Positions 53,125 through 63,595 of a DNA stretch of 64,000 nt are shown piece after piece. The stretch's first letter is position 1; each line of letters opens with the position of its first letter. The translations under genes and the position numbers were made by a program. The DNA is from Rutpela maculata (lineage: Eukaryota; Arthropoda; Insecta; Coleoptera; Cerambycidae), in the NCBI GenBank assembly GCA_936432065.2, contig OW386292.2, positions 126,477,639 through 126,541,638 on the forward strand. Direction: 5' to 3'. Under the pieces are notes generated by a model, which did not search any database, was not told the origin of the DNA, and saw nothing but the letters and a program-made list of their open reading frames with translations.

Positions 53125-54785
53125 GGATAAAACATCGTAGGTCGCAAAAAAGTGCACTGTTCTGATTTTTTGGGATATTGTTAGGATAGATACCAGTAGT
53201 GTAAAACCAAGTTTGCAGCTTCGAAAGATCTGTGCTAACTGCGTGGTGTTCGAAAAACTTTGAAATTCTTGGATTTTTTTAATTTTCGGGCTGATAACTT
53301 CGAAAAGGTGCATCCTACGGAAAGAGTCACAGTGCACACTTTTAAAGTAGACAAACTTTGCTACACTTTGAATGCAACTGCAGCTCTGTAGGTCCAATAG
53401 GTCACGAGATACACCACTTCAAAATGAGAGCTCGCAATGTAAATTATTATTAATATTGCACAACTGATCACTAATATATCTTGCAATGTGATGGAGCCAA
53501 AGAAATAACTGGAAAGTCGTTTGGAAAAGTTGAATTTAATAGGAAAGACAAAGTACGAACCTTGGTAGCAGCCACCGTCAAGGTGCAAAACAAGCAGGTT
53601 GTTTTAGACCCTCTCACAATATTCCAACGGCTGTGTATAACGAAACAGTCTGATGCCGACCTAAAATACCACTTTGCATACGAGTTGGCCCCATATCCTA
53701 TGACTCTAATCTCCGAAGAGGGAATGCGAAAAGGAACAAAATCATCGTTCTACTCTGCCTCCCAGAACACGTCGCTGTTGGACAAAGCACGTTTGTTGTG
53801 GACGCAGGGTACTTGCTTCACAAGATTATATGGCAACGGAACAGCTCAGTGACGGAAATAGTAGCTGCTTACATTACCTACACGTTCAACCAGAGGACGC
53901 CGACTGCCTCATTGTGAGCACAGCATTGGAGAAGAGCGAGAAGTACGAGCACGTCATAATCATTGGAGAGGATGTCGACTTCTTGGTGCTCCTTAATGGA
54001 AAAGAAATGGAGCTCGCAATGTAAATTGTTATTAATATTGCACAACTGCATACAAAATGTATTCTTCCAGAAAAGTGGCAGGGGTGGAACAGGTTGTGAG
54101 AAATTCTCTTCAACATCATTCATTCGAGGAGAGCTCCCATTCCCTCCTGGAATAGAGTTGTTCCCTCACGCCTCCACTGGTTGCGAAACCACCTCTGCCC
54201 TTTTCTGGCAAGGGAAAACGAAGATATTGGGCGTCTTTTCAAAACAGCCAGACCTTGCAAATGTCTCGTGGCGCTCTGTGGTGGGGGAAAAGATGACTCT
54301 CTCCACGCCCTACGTTAAAGGATATTTGTCCGATCTGCTGCCAACGCCCAAGTTCACCTCGCTCGCCGGCCCCCAACCGAAGCGGCTGCTGCCCAACATT
54401 CCTACAGAACCTACCAGGTGCAGAAGTGATTGGGAGTAGAGAAAGAGCCCACCAACTGGGGGTGGACAAGGAGCCAGCATGAGCTGAAGACGGCTAAATC
54501 TACAATGTCGAACTTGGCCAATTGCATCTACGGAGCTGCGGTTGCACTCATTTTAGCAAATTTTGTCTACATTAAAAGTGTACAGGACGACTTTTTCCGT
54601 AGGATGCACCTTTCAGAAGGTATAAACCAAAAACTGAAAAAAGTCAGAAAATTTCAAGGTTTTTCGAGCACCATGCAGTTACCAAAGTCTTTCGAAACTG
54701 CAAATTTGGTTTTACACTATTGGTATCTATCCTAACAACTTCCCAAAAAATCAGAACAGTGCAATTTTTTGCGACCTAAAGCGAT
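53125..54785. mobile_element. Element V: long-TIR element carrying PIN-like/GCD protein remnant
   Basis: Arms of about 53125-53400 and 54515-54785 are inverted copies (GGATAGATACCAGTAGTGTA left versus TACACTATTGGTATCTATCC right; CCTACGGAAAGAGTC versus the inverse TTTTTCCGTAGG). The interior is the family gene in plus orientation. It ends about 110 bp downstream of gene C. Confidence 0.82.
53480..54440 (+). pseudogene. PIN-like/GCD family protein remnant (Element V)
   Basis: The first frame (53481-53852) has VQNKQVVLDPLTIFQRLCIT, YHFAYELAPYPMTLISEEGM and RKGTKSSFYSA, the N-terminal block of the family. In a shifted frame it continues VVDAGYLLHKIIWQRNSSVT. It then jumps, with roughly 100 residues missing, to PEDADCLIVSTALEK and HVIIIGEDVDFLVLL. 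The last frame has PHASTGCETTSALFWQGKTK (GCDTTSAFF motif with Glu in place of Asp). Acidic DAD and DVD motifs of the PIN/FEN-like core are present. Codon composition is more GC-rich than the flanks. It is inactivated by frameshifts and an internal deletion, and the Cys-rich end was not found. Confidence 0.7.
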
Positions 54786-54895
54786 TTTTTGTGTCTACGG
54801 TGACTGGCCTAAGACTTAATGTCTTAATTAAATAAATACTATATTTAAAATTCTTTAATAAAACACATCGTTACACTAAAATCTGTGGAAATAAT

Positions 54896-55197
54896 TTATT
54901 TCTTGAGTTGTGGCTCAGTCTGCACGCCGATTGGAAAAGTCTGCGAGGTCCCCGCGCTGTTCAGTATAGCAACTCTTAACATGTACATGTTGTCGGGTTG
55001 TAGAGAGTCTATGCTCGTCATGAAGGGTGGTCTCGCAGTTGAATCATCAACAGCGAACTCTCGATGCAAAAATGGTAGACCTTCAACATCTATCGATCTA
55101 ATTCGGCAGCGATTAACAGAGTACGGAGGCATCGTCCAAGTTATATTCACGTATGTATCTCCAGTAATTACTCTTTGCAGAACTGGAAGTGGTGCAA
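54896..55197 (-). CDS. Gene C last exon: third FN3-like domain and stop
   Basis: The acceptor TTTATAG precedes 55197. Reads VAPLPVLQRVITGDTYVNIT, then WTMPPYSVNRCRIRSIDVEG, QPDNMYMLRVAILNSAG and a QPQLKK-like basic end (TEPQLKK) before TAA. It has one Cys only (NRC) and an N-glycosylation site at VNIT. About two thirds identical by eye to gene B exon 4. Confidence 0.87.
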
Positions 55198-58100
55198 CTA
55201 TAAAGAAAATATGTATTATTATCAGGAAAATTCGTTGTATCGAAATATTCATCCACAAGTGTGTATGTATTAGATTAGGAGCATTTTCTATAAAAGTAAC
55301 TTTTAAATACATCAAAAAGCAAATGATATCACAGTTTGACAATTTTCCGTCTTACCCCGTCGAATACGAAAACAGTGGATGTCTGATAAAATTTTCCAGC
55401 GGAAACTCCGTATTTAAAAAAATAGCTTCAATATTTGCATTATTTTTTGAAAAAATGTCCGTAGCTCGAAAAATATAACATATAGGAAAAACATAAAATA
55501 GACCAAAATTGTAAAGCATAAGAAATACATCGAATTTTGCATTAATCCAATAAAAAAATACCTTACAGCACATCTATGAGTCGAATAAAACTGTAATTTA
55601 TTCAACAGTTGTTGAGGGAGTAATTTCTCTGGAAATGCAATCTGTCTGTTATCAGGAAGTTACAGTAAAGTTTTGTCCAATCTGGGAGGTGAGCGTTTCT
55701 TGTAAAATAAGTTTTAATTTTGAAAAACGTGTTTTTGTCTCATTTTTTTTTATATCTCGAGCTCTTTTCATCGGGTCAGGCAAAACAAAAAAGCAAAATG
55801 TTTTTAAATAAATTATGCATTAAACTGGATAGGTCCAAATCCAATCTGCTATATTGCTTTTTTAAAACTACTATAATTTATAATTTTACATGAACCGAAA
55901 TTATTAAAGAAATAATTCATCTTTTTTAATAAAACTTGGTGAAATAATAGGCATAGGGCTTACAATTTTTACATACATCTATATCATTTCACCAAGTTTC
56001 ATTAAAAAAGATTAATTATTTTTTTAGTAATTTCGGTTTATATAAAATTGAAGATTGTCTTAGTTTTTTTTTCGCGAAAAACATAATGACAAATAGAATT
56101 TGGATCTATGCAGTTTTATCCATAAGTTACTTACAAATATTTTGACTTTTGTTTGGCCCGATTCGATGAAGAGCACCCGAAATATTCAAAATAAACATAT
56201 AAACAAAATTAAAACTTAATTTCCAAGAAGCGCTCACCTCCCAATTGAACAAAACTTTACTGTAACTTCCTCATAACATGCAGATTTCATTTCCACGAAA
56301 AAAATCCCCCCGCCCCCCGAACAAGCGTGGAAATCGTAAATTTAATGATTAGTTTTATTCGACTAGTATCTGTTATATTTTTCGAGTTACTAGCATTTTT
56401 TAAATATTACGAAAATTAGCCGTCAACTTCAATATCAAGCTTCAGATGCTTAATTGACTGTAGCAATGATAATCATATTTGGCACGGTCAAAATAGGGAG
56501 AAAAGAACAGATACCCAATTGTTACATTTATGCTCCTAGGGAGGATATTAGAAAATGCTCCTATCTGTTCAAGTTAAAAAAATGTTTCCTTTCTGTATAA
56601 GAAAAGAAAATAGGATTCAATTTTCTATAAAGAATATGCCGCATGAACATGAGGTGAAAAATGGTATTTTAAATGTATGGCAGATAACTTTCACAGATAC
56701 ATCTAATATACTTAATAAAAAGACAATAAATGATTAATTTTTACTACTCTATTTTTACTACATAACTGATATCTAATTTAATTTGTGTTATTTCCTGAAT
56801 TTATTTTTGACTTTGATGATACCCTTTGTAGTGCAGGCAAATTCAATTTTGAGTATGAAGTTTCTGGGGACAGCAACTTCTTTATCATAGCATCTATAAA
56901 AATGTAAATCCGGTTAGTTTCTCTTTGTTTTTCCAGCATTGTACAGATATAGGGATAGTATCTCGCAACCCCGTGGGGGTGGATTTCAAGCACATCGTCG
57001 AACATAGTCTACTTTCTTCTCTCTTCCACACAACGCAGGTGTTTCGAATTTTTATAGTCACTGTAACTTTTTATAGTTAAATCTTTCATAGCGGGTAGTT
57101 TTCACACCTTCTGAGGGTTGACACTGTAGAATGTTGATGGTACGTAAGTTTCTAGTTCTATTTTAGAGTACTATGCAGTTTCAGCCAATCATAGCATCCA
57201 TGAAAATAGAAATCCTGTTGCATTTTACGTTTTTTCTTGTTTTTCTAGTGTCCTTTAAAGTTGGGGGTGGTTGTTCTCAACTCAATAGGGGCAGTTTATG
57301 AAGATTACGTCGGACCTGATGCAGTTTCTTATCACTTTAACAAAACTTAGACATTTTGAGCTTTTTTAGCAGTCATTGCTGTTTTGGATCGATTTTTTTA
57401 TATATGGGGGCTAGTTTTCGCCCCTCTCTGGTGGTGTGTTTCATATCTGTTGTATGTACGCTGCTGTTTAACCTTAATTTTTATAATTCGATTGATTAAG
57501 ATGTAACAACTATTCTCGTAGCTTAATATTCTTTTTACCCCATTTCAAGGGTGTTTTTTGGCTCTAGCTAATGATTTTGGGGGTGTACGATTTTTTTGAC
57601 CCCGGATTCGGATTCAGCGATTGAAAATACATAGAAATACATGGGTCTAGTTCGCTGCTTGAACTTTTTTTTTATGGGCCTGTGTAATCGAGCATATTCC
57701 TGATTATATTACAAATAATATGTGGTTACAACCTGATGATGCACTACTACATTTTAGTAGAAATGTTCGTCAGGCTATTAGTAATCAGTTTCCTGAAAGG
57801 TGGATAAGAAGAGGAGGTCCAATATTTTAATAAACTGTTAAATTATATCTAATTTATTAAGCCGCCTAAGTCACCCGACCTGGCTTCAATGGGGATTTGT
57901 TAAGTCAGACTTTTATAAAGTAGAACCAACAACATAGAAGATATGATGGAAAGGATTAGTCAGTGTTTCAATCGTATAAATGTTGAATACAGTGGTTATT
58001 ATTTTCAATTTGTCTCTTATAATATTATTTTTTAGTTCTTTTAATCAGTAAGTTTCCTTTATTTCTATATAATTTATATTTTTGTTTTAAATCTGCGTTT

Positions 58101-60679
58101 AAAGGTTGTTTTAGTAAATCTTGGTACATTTTACCACGAGTTTCGATCGATGTTATTAAACCTCTTGTAATCCACTTTTTTCTGTTTCTTAAATTTTTGT
58201 AAATGTAAGTATTGTAATATTTGATAAGATTTAAATGCCATACTTGCAATTATAATGATCTCCCGATGACAAATGAACTGACAGAAAGACGAACCCATAG
58301 CGGATATTTTCAAAGTTGTTGCGAATTCTGTGACTATTTTTATTTCGAAATTGATATCATCTTTTCTCTACGAGCGATATTTACAATTTTAGAAATGTGC
58401 CGATGAAATGCAATCTACCCTATGCTTTCATATTTCTAAGGAATATAATAACAGATACGAAAAAAATGCATATAATTTTTTTTAGAATTTTATGTGATTC
58501 ATTTTTTACATAAAAATAATTTCGATATCGCTAAAAAAATAATAAATACGTTTTATTAACCCTAAAATTGCTACAAGGCATGTTACAAGGGCTTATATTA
58601 TAATAAACATATCACACAATGGGAGATTATATAAATGATAAAAAAAATAGATAAAAGATATAAGTAATATGAAAAAAAAAGTTGATAGATTATTTTGTTC
58701 AACTTTTTTCAATCACAGAATAATTCTATTTAACCATTTTATGCATTTGGCCTTTAGATACATTTTTTCACATACTTTTTAAAGGATGGTAAGGTAGTAT
58801 ACGACTTTGCTTGGCTTGGCAATATGTTAAATAGTTTCAGTGCGTAATACTGGAAACAATTTTTACCGTATAAAGTATTGAAAGACTGCAGAACGAAGTT
58901 ATTTCTTTGGCGTGTGTTGTAGGAATAAATGCTGAGGTTTTGAGTTAGTGTTAAATTAGATTCTAATTTACAATGTATTATTTTATAAACTGTTATTATG
59001 GATTCAAATTTTAACAATTGCCTTAGCTTAAGAAAGTTACATTTATTATAAATTGAATTTATTGAATCTGAGTTTGTAAAACCATAAAGACGTCGAACTG
59101 CTCTATTTTGTATAACTTGTAAGAAATCTAGATTTGTTTTGGTTGTGGCGCCCCAAACGGGCAACATATAAACTAACCGTGAGTGTATATGTGCAAAATA
59201 TAAACTTCTTCGGGTACGTTCTGTTAAAATGTATGACGCTTGTTTGAACATTGCTACTAGGGGGTTAATCTTTTTTATAACGTACTGTATATGATCATGC
59301 CAATTTAAATTTGAGTCTATTACTAATCCTAAATATTTTATATTGTTGACTTAATTTTTTTGGCGTTTAAATATAATGTGGTTGATGATATTCTTTTTTG
59401 TTTAGATGTCATTATAATATATTTTGTTTTGTCTACGTTTAAAGAGAGTTTGTTATTTTTTAACCATAGTTCTAATTTATTCACGTCTCTTTGCATACTC
59501 TGAATTAAATTGTCTATATCTTTAGAGAAGTAAAACATACAGGTGTCATCGGCGTACAGTCGTGTGTCACCCTCAAAATTTTGCATGGTTATATCATTAA
59601 TATAAATATTGAACAACAAGGGTCCTAGAATTGAGTCCTGTGGGACACCATAACTTATATTAACAGTATTACTTTTTGATTCACCTATTTGAATGTATTG
59701 CTTACGATTAGTGAGATACGAACTAAACAAATCTAAAGGTTAGAGAGATATAAGCAAAAAACTGAATCAGAGCGCAATCTTTCCAAGCTGGCAACTCGAG
59801 TACAACAGTTTGAGTTGGGGACTTTATGTTTGCTAGTGAACCGTAATGAACATATCTGCCAAGTTTCAAAACTTCATCAGTTTTTCCCTATAATGTTCCC
59901 TATTTGACTGGAGTAACAATAATATACGTAATATACCAAAATATCCACCGGGAAGACACTGTATTGTGCCAGATCGTCTATTAAGTATTTATTTTTCAGT
60001 CTCCTAATAAAGTTTAAAATGTCAAAGTGATAACTTTCGTACACTTGTTAGAGAATGAATCTCTTATGAACGACAAAATTGTAATAATCTTAAATATATC
60101 TCTGTGATAGAACATAGTAAACGATGGCTTTAGGTACATGTACCTGCTATTTCTTTTGATAAAAATATCGCTCATTTTTTGCTCTACTGTCCACATTTAT
60201 TTCTCAGACTATGGAAAGAGTTTGCAGCACCGAAAATAAGGAACGCTAGAAAATGGGAGAAAATGGTAGGAGAGTGGGGAAAGGTGGTGTGAAGGTAGTA
60301 AAACATGGTTGGAAGGCGGACGAGTTGGTAGAATAGTGGGGAACTAGAATCGGAGTAAATGTACGGTCCCAAAAGAACATAAAAAAGGACTTACCTTCTT
60401 GCGGTGCCGTGTGAGTAATCCTATCAATTGGTCCCTCTGACTGGACATTGTAAATGGCCATAACTGAAAATTCGTATCGTCCACAAGGTATCAAGTCATT
60501 TAAGAAAATATTGTTACGATCTGTGTAAATGTCCCTTGGAAATTGGCTGACCGAGTCACGAATCACCACTCGGAAGCCTCGTGCGCAGTGAGCGAATTTC
60601 TCCGTCACGCGCCAATTCAGGAACGTGGCATTGGCATCTTGTACGGAAACAGTAAAAGAATCTATCGTGAGATCTGCAC
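54896..60679 (-). CDS. Gene C (partial): last two FN3-like domains of a gene B paralogue
   Basis: Exons 60679-60395 and 55197-54896 join in phase 1 on the minus strand. The two domains match domains 2 and 3 of gene B with the same Cys arrangement. The last exon has an identical length of 302 nt. An ATTAAA signal at 54859-54854 lies about 37 nt past the stop, as in gene B. The signal peptide and domain 1 exons must lie to the right of the window. The 5.2-kb intron is filled with a fold-back MITE, half a palindromic MITE and two retrotransposon fragments, all leaving the splice sites untouched. No disabling change is seen in the visible exons, so the gene is probably functional. Confidence 0.85.
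55430..56430. mobile_element. Fold-back MITE with ~450-bp arms
   Basis: The arms meet near 55950. AACTTGGTGAAAT / ATTTCACCAAGTT, CAGTAAAGTTTTGT / ACAAAACTTTACTG, and GGGAGGTGAGCG / CGCTCACCTCCC pair across the centre. It lies in the last intron of gene C. Non-coding. Confidence 0.75.
56431..56879. other. Gene C intron, unassigned
   Basis: A plus strand frame (56555-56737) reads IRKENRIQFSIKNMPHEHEV without family resemblance. Probably chance. Confidence 0.4.
56880..57684 (+). mobile_element. Half copy of the palindromic TAA-type MITE
   Basis: Matches 22368-23146 in direct orientation (loop plus right arm): AAAATGTAAATCCGGTTAGT at the start and GGGCCTGTG followed by TAA at the end. The left arm is absent. 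A single arm can no longer form the hairpin. Confidence 0.8.
58025..58249 (-). pseudogene. Non-LTR linker fragment
   Basis: On the minus strand RKKWITRGLITSIETRGKMY, then QDLLKQPLNADLKQKYKLYR and NKGNLLIKRTKK, the PWIT.GL..S...R..LY / Y..YRN.L..LI..K segment that precedes the reverse transcriptase in Jockey-type ORF2. Its order relative to 58754-59735 shows it is a separate fragment. Confidence 0.65.
58754..59735 (-). pseudogene. Non-LTR reverse transcriptase and C-terminal region (Jockey-type)
   Basis: On the minus strand 59730-59338 encodes SYLTNRKQYIQIGESKSN, VNISYGVPQDSILGPLLFNI, YINDITMQNFEGDTRLYADD and WLKNNKLSLNVDKTKYIIM: reverse transcriptase blocks with the YADD catalytic site intact. 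A frame break near 59335 is followed by 59251-58754 with RRSLYFAHIHSRLVYMLPVW, IQNRAVRRLYGF, YNTRQRNNFVLQS and ALKLFNILPSQAK. GVPQGS is GVPQDS here. It is 5' truncated near 59735. It lies in the last intron of gene C. Confidence 0.85.
59736..60394. other. Gene C intron next to exon 60395-60679
   Basis: No gene. A GTTCCC..TGACTGGAGTA patch near 59895 resembles the end of the fold-back element at 26400. The donor GTAAGT lies at 60394-60389. Confidence 0.4.
60395..60679 (-). CDS. Gene C exon: second FN3-like domain
   Basis: The acceptor CTGTTCCAG precedes 60679 and the donor is GTAAGT. 285 nt, phase 1 at both ends. Reads ADLTIDSFTVSVQDANATFL, NWRVTEKFAHCARGFRVVIR, NNIFLNDLIPCGRYEFSVMA and IYNVQSEGPIDR. 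It has the same Cys pair as gene B domain 2 and an added N-glycosylation site (NAT). Confidence 0.87.
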
Positions 60680-61535
60680 CTGGAACAGTAAACGAAGTAT
60701 TTAATTTGGTTCTTGTAAACCAAGAGACTCGAGACTCGCTAGAATAGACAAACTTTGAGATATAATGTTTAAATTTAATATTCGAAATTTCATTGACATT
60801 GAAAGCATATTTCTCTGTAACGTATTTAATTTTCTTTCAAAAAATTTATAATTTATGCTTGGCGTTCTCTTATTTCCTAACCACCCTGTACACAATTTCG
60901 AAATTCTAATGGCTAAGGACTTTTTATAAATAATGATTTTATGTCTTAAAATGAGAAATATAAAAGATAACTAGTATATTATCTAGATATAACTAATCAA
61001 TTTGGACAAAACAGATAGTAGATGAAGAAGCTGTTACTTCTCTGTTAATTTTGGATTTAGTTAAAGACAATCCAAAACTTTTCGTGAGGAGATGGTCGCT
61101 TCAGATAGGTATCTGCAAATCACGCATTCAAAAGATTTTGAAGTAACAAAGTACATGCCTATAAACCCATTTTTAGTCATACTTTGGAGCTAGGAGATGA
61201 TGATAAACATCTCTAAGGATGGTTAATGAAATAATGAGAAACAGAAAGAGTGACCCCCAAAAACCGCCCATTTTCTCGCCCTTGAATTTTGTTTCAAACT
61301 AAGTGTTAAATTATTGTTAATGATGAAAACACCCTGAATACAAAATTTCAAGTTGAGCATATCTTTGGTTTTTGAGATATGAGGGATTAAAGTTGTGATA
61401 AGCGTGATGTAATATAGGAGCATATAAAAAATACAAAGCCATACAAAAAGCGAATATTTATCAGTTATGGCACAGCAATCAAAATATTCTTAGTATTTTT
61501 CGACGCAGAATTAATATCTAATATCGACGAATCCG

Positions 61536-61540
<5 letters not shown>
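60680..61540 (+). other. Gene C intron with a mariner helix-turn-helix scrap
   Basis: The plus strand near 61050-61140 reads LLILDLVKDNPKLFVRRWSL and QIGICKSRIQKILK, which resembles the NP..S.R.L...+GIS...V..IL+ DNA-binding segment of Tc1/mariner transposases. Nothing else of that gene is present. The rest is AT-rich. Confidence 0.5.

Positions 61541-61621
<81 letters not shown>
61541..61621. repeat. (AAT)n microsatellite
   Basis: About 27 uninterrupted AAT units. It is the 3' tail of the minus strand non-LTR element that follows, where it reads (ATT)n. Confidence 0.9.
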
Positions 61622-61622
<1 letters not shown>

Positions 61623-63590
61623 TTTATTTACAAAATATACATGATATAGGTAAAATACATGGCAATAATTTTTAAAATATAGCGTAAATAAATATAAGGG
61701 AAGAATCCATTTAGGCCCAGTCAAGGGTCTGTCTATGGAGGTGGGCATGTGACTGAACAGGTTAACTATCACGTATATGCAATTAATTCTACAGCACCAA
61801 GATTGAGCGATGGGGTGTCCTTATAGACATATACACATACATACATGTATGTACGTACACACATGCATGAAAACATATACATAACATTATTTCATATACG
61901 TATGATAATTAATTAGTAATAATATTACAGCTGAAAATATGACAAAAATAACCAAGTCAAAAAAACATGTAAACTATGTAAATACTATGTAAAAAACTAT
62001 GTAATCAGCATCACTATACACATAAGATAATAACTTAAAATTAATGAAAAAATATACTTCACATACCTGCATGTCTGTTAGAAAAATGACGTATCCAAAA
62101 TAGTCATAGACTTGTGCACATATTTCAGATGACAGAGGTTGCAAATATATGAAATATACATGGAAAATAGAGTAGCACATGTGTATAATTTAAAACAGAA
62201 TGAGGATGTATATATACACAAATATATGTATAAACTGCATAATTAATATTATAAAAGAGTTGACATCAGTAATGAATGATTATATTTCAATTAATATAAA
62301 TATAAATAATGAAAATAGTAAATAAAATACAGTGGAAGACGTAAGATCATAACAGAAAACATAACTGAATGTTACAGGTGGTAAGTATTTTTCTGGTCTA
62401 TTAATTGGTGAATTTGTAATCTTGGTGTGTTGTTTATCAATTTTTTTATTTGCTTCTTATATATGTTTTCAGAGTCTAACAATTTAAGTTCATTGGGAAG
62501 AGTATTGTAAATTTTCAGCCCCAGGTAAGTAAAACAACGTCGTTGAGCCATTGTTTTCTCTATTTTAGGAACGAGAAAGGAGTTATTTGTTTTATGGCGG
62601 GTATTGTAGTTATGTTCAATGTTTATTAGTCCTTGCTTATTCTTATGTTGTCTCATTAAAATTGCAAAACAATATAGCTGGCGCAAATCGAAAAGTTTCG
62701 TGTCTGCAAATAAAGTATGGGAAGGGTACATCCAGTGTTTTTTGTAAATTATTTTTAAAATTTGTTTTTGTATTATTTGCAGGCTTTTTAAGTGGGTATT
62801 TGTGGCCCCTCCCCAAGCAATAAGTCCATAGTTTAGGTGGGATTCTACAAGAGCATGATAAAGAGTCTTCATCTGTTCCACATGCAGTAATTGGGATAAC
62901 TGCTTAAATTTGTAGAGCAGTGTTCTTAATTTTTTTACTACATAATTTATATGAATGTCCCATCTTAGATTACTGTCTATATATATGCCGAGGTACTTAA
63001 CATTATGGTTAGAGGAAATGTCTACGTCCACATCATTGATTTTGAGAATTATTTTGTCATAAACTGGTAAGTGCTTGCTGTAGGATGAGAAAGGAACGTA
63101 ACAAGTCTTGCTGTAGTTAACTATCAACAGGTGATCATTGAACCACGCAAAAATTTTTGGTAAATCATTTTCTATTTTTCGTTTTAAAACGTTCCAGTTC
63201 AATGCACTATAAAATATTGCGGTGTCATCAGCAAAACTTGTTATATCACCCTCCACCTTAATATTAAATAGATCGTTTAGATATATATTAAAAAGTATAG
63301 GTCCCAGTACGGTGCCTTGTGGAACTCCATATTTAACCACTTGCGTGCTACTGAGTATACCGTTAATATTGGTACATTGCTGTCTGTCTGTTGGGTAACT
63401 TCGCATTAGTTCATATGGCGTTCCTCTGAAACCTATACTTCAAGTGTTTCCAGAAGTTTAGTGTGACTAACTGTGTCGAAGGCCTTTGAGAGATCGACAA
63501 ATATACATATAGAAGGTTCTGTTTTATCTTTGGATTTATTTATTTTTAATACCAACTGAGTCATTGCATCTTGTGTTGATTTCCATTGAT
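61622..63590 (-). mobile_element. Non-LTR retrotransposon (Jockey/CR1-like), 5' truncated, with (ATT)n tail
   Basis: From the 3' end: microsatellite tail, ~750-bp 3' untranslated region, then ORF2 coding sequence 62372-63406 and, after a frame break near 63420, upstream to about 63590 (STQDAMTQLVLKINKSKDKT, CIFVDLSKAFDTVSHTKLLE). This is a younger-looking insertion than the other retroelements in the window. The 5' part, including the endonuclease, is missing. Confidence 0.88.
62372..63406 (-). CDS. Reverse transcriptase C-terminal half of the non-LTR ORF2
   Basis: 344 residues are open. Reverse transcriptase blocks are VVKYGVPQGTVLGPILFNIY, LNDLF and ITSFADDTAIFYS (catalytic F-ADD), then WFNDHLLIVNYSKTCYVPF, VKYLGIYIDSNLRWDIHI, HALVESHLNYGLIAWGG, IQKQILKIIYKKHW, YNTRHKTNNSFLVPKIE and LGLKIYNTLPNELK. 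The upstream SKAFDTVSH block, with another catalytic Asp, is in a different frame beyond 63406, so the first Met is not a real start. Enzyme for target-primed reverse transcription; this copy lacks the endonuclease and is frameshifted, so it should be inactive. Confidence 0.88.
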   Translation of the reverse strand: MRSYPTDRQQCTNINGILSSTQVVKYGVPQGTVLGPILFNIYLNDLFNIKVEGDITSFADDTAIFYSALNWNVLKRKIENDLPKIFAWFNDHLLIVNYSKTCYVPFSSYSKHLPVYDKIILKINDVDVDISSNHNVKYLGIYIDSNLRWDIHINYVVKKLRTLLYKFKQLSQLLHVEQMKTLYHALVESHLNYGLIAWGGATNTHLKSLQIIQKQILKIIYKKHWMYPSHTLFADTKLFDLRQLYCFAILMRQHKNKQGLINIEHNYNTRHKTNNSFLVPKIEKTMAQRRCFTYLGLKIYNTLPNELKLLDSENIYKKQIKKLINNTPRLQIHQLIDQKNTYHL

Positions 63591-63595
63591 TAATT

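Noticed and set aside
61518..61772. Reading frame with a long tyrosine run
   Set aside because: It is translation of the (AAT)n microsatellite tail of a retrotransposon.
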